From Deltaproteobacteria bacterium (lineage in GTDB: Bacteria; Desulfobacterota; Desulfobulbia; Desulfobulbales; VMSU01), in contig JAJYJA010000031.1 in the NCBI GenBank assembly GCA_021789795.1, positions 1 to 18,493 on the forward strand: a stretch of DNA of 18,493 nucleotides, read 5' to 3'. Position numbers and translations under genes: made by a program. Within the stretch, counting starts at the first letter, position 1. Each line of letters starts with the position of its first letter. Below, in pieces: positions 14,203 through 18,493 of the stretch. The notes under the pieces were generated by a model. The model saw nothing but the letters and a program-made list of their open reading frames with translations, had not been told where the DNA came from and did no database searches.

Positions 14203-15864
14203 TCATGAGCCCCGCACCGTGTCCAGGAACTGGGCCACGTCATGGCGCAACAGTTGCGCCTTCTGGCTCAGACCGGAGGCGGCGTCCAGCACCAGGGTCG
14301 CGGTCTGCCCGGTCTCCTCGGCGGCCTGGGCCACCACCGCGATGTCACTGGACACCGCCAGGGAGGCGGTGGCCGCCTGCTGGGTATTCTGGGCGATATC
14401 CAGGGTGACCACCCCCTGTTCCTCCACGGCGGCGGCAATGGCCGAGGAGATGTCGTTGATCTCGCCGATGGTGGCGCCGATGTCACGAATGGCCGTCACC
14501 GCCTCGTCGGTGGCCCCCTGGATGTCGGCGATCTGGTCGCCGATCTCCCGGGTGGCGGCGGTGGTCTGCTTGGCCAGCTCCTTGACCTCGTTGGCCACCA
14601 CCGCAAACCCCTTGCCCACCTCGCCGGCCCGGGCCGCCTCGATGGTGGCGTTTAGGGCCAGCAGCTTGGTCTGGCCGGCGATGTCGGTGATCAGCTTGAC
14701 CACCTCGCCGATCTTGTTCGAGGCGTTGGCCAGGCTGGCCACCATCTGGTCGGTGCGGGCGGCCTTGTGCACCGCCTGCCGGGCCACCTCCGCCGCCTGG
14801 GCCACCTGGCGGCTGATCTCGGCCACCGAACTGGACATCTCCTCGGTGGCCGAGGCCACGGTCAGGACGTTGGCCGAGGTCTTCTCCGCCGCCTGGGCCA
14901 CCGAATCGGATTTGAGCTTGGTCTGCCCGGCGTTGCCGGCCATCCTCCTGGCGCTCGCCTCCAGTTGGGCGACCGCGGTGGCCACCCCGCCGATCAGGCC
15001 GCCGATGTTGGTCTCGAAGTCAGCGGCCAGCCGGCTCATCAGGGCCGTTTTCTCCCGTTCCGCCCGGCGTTGATGTTCCGCCTGCTCCTCCGAAAGCCGC
15101 CGCTTGTCCTGGGCGTTCTGCTTGAACACCTGCACCGCGGCGGCCATCCGGCCCAGCTCGTCGGCCCGCTCCCGGGCCGGGATGTCGACCGACAGGTCGC
15201 CGGCGGCCAGTCTGGTCATGGCCGAGGTCATCCGCACCACCGGTTGGGTCACGGAACGGGAAAGCAGATAGACGATGATCAGCACCCCCAGCAGCAGGCC
15301 GGCGCAACCAAAACCGAGCATGACCTGCTGCTTGCGCAAGGCATGGTGCAGGGGGGCCAGGTCAAAGGTCAGCACCAGCATCCCGCCCTGCTCTCCATGC
15401 TGCCAGGCAGGATGGCAACGCAGGCAGTCCGGGGTGACCATCTGGGGGATGAAGATCCTCAGCCGGGCGGCCTCAAGACGTTTGCGCGGCTTGCTGAGCC
15501 GGCGCAGATCGCCCGCCGCGCCGACGGCCAGGGGCTTGCCCTTGATCGCCGGGTCGGAGGAGGAGAGGTTGCCGCGCAGTTCCCGGTCGTAAAGCGAGAC
15601 ATCGATCACCCCCTTGATGTCCATCTGGCGATGCAGGAGCCTCTCGAAATTCCGCATCTGGCCCCGTTCCAGGGAGTCCTTGACCTCCTGTTGCAGTGAC
15701 TGGCTCAGGTTGTCCACCGCCGTCATGTAGGCGGAGGTCATCTCGTGACGGATGTAGTTGCTGAGCAACAACGAACCCACCAGCATCGAGACCAACAGGG
15801 TCAGCATCACGGGCAACATCAGCTTCACGGCGATGGAGCGGCTGGCAAGAGGGGAGTTGGTCAT
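14203..15864 (-). CDS. Methyl-accepting chemotaxis protein with a periplasmic c-type heme motif
   Basis: The protein has 553 residues. A first membrane helix (about 14-37) is followed by a periplasmic domain of about 145 residues that ends in PDCLRCHPAW: C147, C150 and H151 form a CxxCH heme c attachment site, placed just before the second membrane helix (about 181-202). Then come a HAMP domain, a coiled coil and the conserved signalling tip (IAGQTKLLALNATIEAARAGE). Heme-bearing chemoreceptors such as DcrA of Desulfovibrio are reported to sense O2 or redox state; this one is probably comparable. The ATG at 15864 has GAGGTG 8 bases upstream. It starts 20 bases after the hydrogenase small-subunit stop, so it is very likely in the same operon and could take electrons from H2 oxidation (inference). 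Confidence 0.95.
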   Translation of the reverse strand: MTNSPLASRSIAVKLMLPVMLTLLVSMLVGSLLLSNYIRHEMTSAYMTAVDNLSQSLQQEVKDSLERGQMRNFERLLHRQMDIKGVIDVSLYDRELRGNLSSSDPAIKGKPLAVGAAGDLRRLSKPRKRLEAARLRIFIPQMVTPDCLRCHPAWQHGEQGGMLVLTFDLAPLHHALRKQQVMLGFGCAGLLLGVLIIVYLLSRSVTQPVVRMTSAMTRLAAGDLSVDIPARERADELGRMAAAVQVFKQNAQDKRRLSEEQAEHQRRAEREKTALMSRLAADFETNIGGLIGGVATAVAQLEASARRMAGNAGQTKLKSDSVAQAAEKTSANVLTVASATEEMSSSVAEISRQVAQAAEVARQAVHKAARTDQMVASLANASNKIGEVVKLITDIAGQTKLLALNATIEAARAGEVGKGFAVVANEVKELAKQTTAATREIGDQIADIQGATDEAVTAIRDIGATIGEINDISSAIAAAVEEQGVVTLDIAQNTQQAATASLAVSSDIAVVAQAAEETGQTATLVLDAASGLSQKAQLLRHDVAQFLDTVRGS

Positions 15865-15884
15865 GGTCTTGTCACCTCGACGGG

Positions 15885-16793
15885 TCAGGCCTTTTTCTTC
15901 ATCCGGTAGAAGGGCAGGTTTTTCTGCTTGGCGAAGATCGGCGAGGCGCAGCCGACGCAGGGGGCGTTGGCGTTGACGCACCAGGTCGTGCCTCCGTTCC
16001 ACCAGCGGCTGGAGCAGTCGGCCATGGTTAAGGGGCCGAGGCAGCCGAGATTGAACAGGCAGCCGCTGTCGCCGAGCCTGGCCGCGAAGATCTCCTGCTG
16101 GAAATCGTGATACCGGGGGCAGGTCTCGTGCACGGTGCGGGAGAAGAAACGCTGGGGGGCGCCGGCCTCGGTCAGCGCCGGCATCCCGATCTCGACCAGG
16201 TTGACCACCGTCTGCCAGACCCAGTCCGGATGCACGGAACAGCCGCGGATCCGCACCACCGGCTTGTCCACCTGGCGTTTGGCCAGGAACTCCGGCAGAC
16301 CGACCGCCCCGGTCTGATTGCCCTCCGCGCCGGGGATGCCGCCGTCGCAGGCGCAGGCCCCGATCGCCACCGCCGCGGTCATGGTGCGGGCCGCGCTTTC
16401 AAGCAGGCTGGCCAGGGTGACGTCGCCGATCTTACAGGCCTGGGGCATCTTCTCCGGGATGGCGCCCTCCAGGGCCAGCAGGTAATCGCCCGCCTCGCCC
16501 CGGCAATAACGCTCGATCAGTTCCCTGGCCTGGCCGCCGCTGGTGGCGGAGAGGTCGGCGTGGAAGGCGAGCCGCGAGTACTTGGTGATCAGGGCCAGCG
16601 GCGCCGGATGTTGGGCCTGGAGCAGGGAGATGGAACAGCCGGAGCAGGACTGGCCTTGCAGGTAGAGCAGGGTGGGCACCGTCCGGGGATCGATCCGCCG
16701 CAGGGCGGCGGCCACTGGCTCCGGCAGGCCGCTCAGGCCAAAGGCGGCGCTCAGGGAGGCCGCGATCTTGACAAATTGCCGTCGATCCATCAT
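15885..16793 (-). CDS. [NiFe] hydrogenase small subunit, Tat-exported, without membrane anchor
   Basis: The protein has 302 residues. It starts with a twin-arginine signal (DRRQFVKIAASLSAAFGL, R4-R5), so it is exported folded to the periplasm with its large subunit. Proximal cluster ligands are C50, C53 (SCSGCS), C147 and C185 (RGCSVHPD). Distal cluster ligands are H222, C225, C245 and C251. The medial region has four Cys (C260, C272, C279, C282); C272 replaces the Pro seen in [3Fe-4S] enzymes, which suggests a medial [4Fe-4S] cluster. The extra Cys pair of O2-tolerant enzymes is absent. The protein ends soon after the last cluster in a Lys-rich tail with no C-terminal helix, so it is soluble or held by a partner. 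GAGGAG lies 7 bases before the ATG at 16793. It follows the large subunit by 16 bases. Confidence 0.95.
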   Translation of the reverse strand: MMDRRQFVKIAASLSAAFGLSGLPEPVAAALRRIDPRTVPTLLYLQGQSCSGCSISLLQAQHPAPLALITKYSRLAFHADLSATSGGQARELIERYCRGEAGDYLLALEGAIPEKMPQACKIGDVTLASLLESAARTMTAAVAIGACACDGGIPGAEGNQTGAVGLPEFLAKRQVDKPVVRIRGCSVHPDWVWQTVVNLVEIGMPALTEAGAPQRFFSRTVHETCPRYHDFQQEIFAARLGDSGCLFNLGCLGPLTMADCSSRWWNGGTTWCVNANAPCVGCASPIFAKQKNLPFYRMKKKA

Positions 16794-16809
16794 GGGGTGA
16801 CTCCTCGTG

Positions 16810-18321
16810 TCAGTGGACGGCGCAGGCCAGGCAGGGATCAAAGGAGTGGACGATGCGCACCGATTCGATCTGCACCGCCGGATCGGCCACCTGGGTGCCG
16901 ATCAAGGCCGACTCCATCGCCCCGGGGTGGCCCTGGTCGTCACGGGGTGAGCAGTTCCAGGTGGTGGGCACCACGCACTCGTATTTCTCGATCACATGAT
17001 TTTTCAGCCGCAGGTAGTGCAACAGGGCGCCGCGCGAGGCCTCGGTGGCGCCGAACCCCTCGCCGGTGGCGGGGATCTCCAGTTCAAGGGCCGCCGGCGC
17101 CCCCGGATCGAGGCGCTCGCTCTCCGCCAGCAGGAAGTCGGCGATCACCGAGGCGCAAATCGCCCGGCTTAGGTGCCGGCCCAGGACGGAATTCAGCTCC
17201 TTGGGGCCGACCCCGGCCAGGCCGGTGAAATGATCCACCAGCCGGACCACCTCCCGGTTCGCGCCCTGCCGGTAATCGACCAACACCCGCGCCGCCGGCC
17301 CCACCTCGACCATCGCCCCGCCGTAGCGCGGCGCCTTGACCCAGGAGTAAGCCCCGTCCTTCTCGGGCGCCGGGGAAAGCTCGCCCTCCCTGACCTTGAG
17401 CCCGCTGGGCGAGTCGTAGCGCGCGTAGCGGACATCCTCGGTGATCTTGGCGAAGTCAACCGCCGTCACCTGGCCATCCATAAGGACGCCAGGGGCGAAC
17501 AGCCGCGGACTTCCCGGCTCAGGCCCGGTGGGCAGCACCCCGAAGGACATGAATCCCCCCTGGCTCTGGCCGATATGCCAGTAGTCGGGGAAGGCCTTGG
17601 CCACCGCCAGGAGATCGGGCAGATATTTTTGCTGGATAAAGCCCCGTACCTCCTGGATCAAGGACTGATAGGCGGTGATGAGGTCCAGCGCCGGCCGCTG
17701 GCTGCAACCGCCGGGGAAGATGGCGGTCGAGTGCGGGAACTTGCCGCCGAAGATGGCGGAGGCCTGGTTGGCCTTTTGCTGGATGCGCAGCGCCTCCAGG
17801 TAGTGCTTGAGGGCGCCGATGTTGATGTCGGTATCCGCCAGGTAGCGGCCGTCGAGACGGGGCAGAAAGGGCGTGGCGGGGAAGGCCTTGCCCGAGGCCA
17901 GTTCCGCCTTCACCCAGTCTCTAAGCCCTACCAGGTCGTCATCGTTACCCTGGTAGCGCAGGATGGCGGTGACATCGACGAAGTCCAGGGCCGAGAGCTG
18001 ATAGAAGTGCAGCAGGTAGTCGTAGAGGTGGTTTGCGCCTTGGACTAGGTTCTGCAGGATGCGTCCGTTGGGCGGCGGGGTGAGGCCGTAGGCGTTTTCC
18101 TGGGCGTAGGAGGAGGCGATGGCGTGGGCATAAGGACAGACCCCGCAGATGCGCTGGGTGATCTGCTGGGCGTCCAGCGGATCGCGTCCGCGCAGGATCA
18201 CCTCGAAGCCACGGAACATCTCGCCGATGCACTGGGCATCCTCCACCCGATGGCCGCTGATCGTCGTCTTGACGTTGAGATGTCCTTCAATCCGGGTCAC
18301 GGGGCCGAGTTCGATGCGCAT
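16810..18321 (-). CDS. [NiFe] hydrogenase large subunit lacking the C-terminal maturation peptide
   Basis: The protein has 503 residues and carries the Ni-Fe active site. The N-terminal RIEGH motif (E12) is present. The L1 motif is RICGVC (C59, C62) and the L2 motif is DPCLACAVH (C497, C500, H503). The stop codon follows H503 directly, so the short peptide that a specific protease normally cleaves after this His is missing; H2-sensing hydrogenases (HupV/HoxC) share this trait. By spacing from L1, the gas-channel positions appear to be V61 and L109, as in catalytic enzymes, not Ile/Phe as in HoxC. Codon 497 is TGC, so it is not a selenoenzyme. The protein has no signal of its own and would be exported with the small subunit. 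The gene order large-then-small is the reverse of most periplasmic hydrogenase operons. Confidence 0.95.
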   Translation of the reverse strand: MRIELGPVTRIEGHLNVKTTISGHRVEDAQCIGEMFRGFEVILRGRDPLDAQQITQRICGVCPYAHAIASSYAQENAYGLTPPPNGRILQNLVQGANHLYDYLLHFYQLSALDFVDVTAILRYQGNDDDLVGLRDWVKAELASGKAFPATPFLPRLDGRYLADTDINIGALKHYLEALRIQQKANQASAIFGGKFPHSTAIFPGGCSQRPALDLITAYQSLIQEVRGFIQQKYLPDLLAVAKAFPDYWHIGQSQGGFMSFGVLPTGPEPGSPRLFAPGVLMDGQVTAVDFAKITEDVRYARYDSPSGLKVREGELSPAPEKDGAYSWVKAPRYGGAMVEVGPAARVLVDYRQGANREVVRLVDHFTGLAGVGPKELNSVLGRHLSRAICASVIADFLLAESERLDPGAPAALELEIPATGEGFGATEASRGALLHYLRLKNHVIEKYECVVPTTWNCSPRDDQGHPGAMESALIGTQVADPAVQIESVRIVHSFDPCLACAVH

Positions 18322-18380
18322 GACAAGACCTAATCGCGGGGGGAATTAGTGTCTTCCGGGGGGCGGGAGGCGTCCAATCG

Positions 18381-18471
18381 CCTTGGCGCGGCGCCGCCGC
18401 CAGCCACAGGGGGTCGCCTTGGCCCCCAGGATTACCCGGAACTATGTCCAAGGTTGTATAATTTCCTTGGC
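18381..18471. repeat. Three CCTTGGC boxes plus an inverted CCAAGG upstream of the hydrogenase operon
   Basis: CCTTGGC occurs at 18381-18387, 18417-18423 and 18465-18471; the first two extend to the 9-base repeat TCGCCTTGG (18378-18386, 18414-18422). CCAAGG at 18448-18453 pairs with the third copy around the -10 hexamer (11-base gap). Such spaced boxes look like regulator sites, but no regulator is known to me for this motif. The region 18322-18493 holds no gene. Confidence 0.4.
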
Positions 18472-18482
18472 CCGGCTGTCAA
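18455..18482 (-). promoter_or_regulatory. Predicted sigma70-type promoter of the hydrogenase-chemoreceptor operon
   Basis: On the minus strand a perfect TTGACA (18482-18477) and TATACA (18460-18455, two mismatches) are 16 bases apart. Transcription would begin near 18448, giving a leader of about 127 bases before the large-subunit start. A CCAAGG/CCTTGGC dyad brackets the -10 hexamer, so repression or activation there is plausible. Confidence 0.55.
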
Positions 18483-18493
18483 ATTTTGTTTTA

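Noticed and set aside
16810..16840. [NiFeSe] hydrogenase with selenocysteine
   Set aside because: The codon in the DPC position of the L2 motif is TGC (Cys), and no in-frame TGA occurs before the terminal stop.
15885..18321. Assignment as a classical regulatory hydrogenase (HupUV/HoxBC)
   Set aside because: The missing C-terminal peptide fits, but the small subunit has a Tat signal and the gas-channel positions read Val and Leu rather than Ile and Phe. It should be treated as a separate kind until a tree is made.
18457..18462. TATAAT on the plus strand near the right edge
   Set aside because: No -35 hexamer stands 16-18 bases upstream on that strand, and no gene start is visible before the window ends. 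The overlapping minus-strand promoter is much better.

Overview
The window is GC-rich and carries a dense, nearly complete chemosensory and cyclic-di-GMP signalling locus next to a periplasmic [NiFe] hydrogenase. The combination of a Tat-exported hydrogenase, a c-type heme chemoreceptor, bacteriohemerythrin and FapA/DUF342 suggests an anaerobic or microaerophilic motile bacterium, most likely of the Desulfobacterota (delta-proteobacterial) kind. That taxonomic guess is inference; no rRNA or other marker gene is present.

Left block, plus strand (2-6107). The end of a histidine kinase fused to a degenerate GGDEF domain is followed by three response-regulator genes: a stand-alone receiver, a receiver/HD-GYP phosphodiesterase, and a receiver/coiled-coil/GAF-like protein. 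The three regulators overlap by 4 bases each. Then come a FapA-family (DUF342) protein and a bacteriohemerythrin. A perfect 40-bp palindrome sits in frame inside the GAF-like gene.

Middle block (6120-8895). A lower-GC cheY lies on the minus strand with its own predicted promoter and a long multi-stem hairpin at the predicted 5' end of its mRNA. Divergent from it are cheB and cheR, which overlap by 1 base. A 151-bp MITE-like element separates cheR from the convergent chemoreceptor gene. Its target duplication copied the formerly overlapping 3' ends, so both genes stayed intact.

Right block, minus strand (18321 down to 8885). In order of transcription it holds the hydrogenase large subunit, the hydrogenase small subunit, a chemoreceptor with a periplasmic heme motif (CxxCH), cheA (with two CheW-like domains and a C-terminal receiver), cheW (GTG start), a second MITE-like element, and a sensor-less membrane chemoreceptor. 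A good sigma70-type promoter with repeated CCTTGGC boxes lies upstream of the hydrogenase genes.

The most interesting proposal is that the hydrogenase is a sensor or sensor partner rather than (or as well as) a metabolic enzyme. Its large subunit ends exactly at the last active-site-region histidine, without the usual cleaved C-terminal peptide. No electron-accepting cytochrome or membrane anchor gene is seen, and the gene directly downstream (20 nt) is a heme-bearing chemoreceptor followed by its kinase. H2 oxidation could reduce the receptor heme and drive CheA, giving an H2 or redox tactic or behavioural response. The rest of the window supplies adaptation enzymes (CheB, CheR), an output regulator (CheY) and a c-di-GMP-degrading output (HD-GYP).
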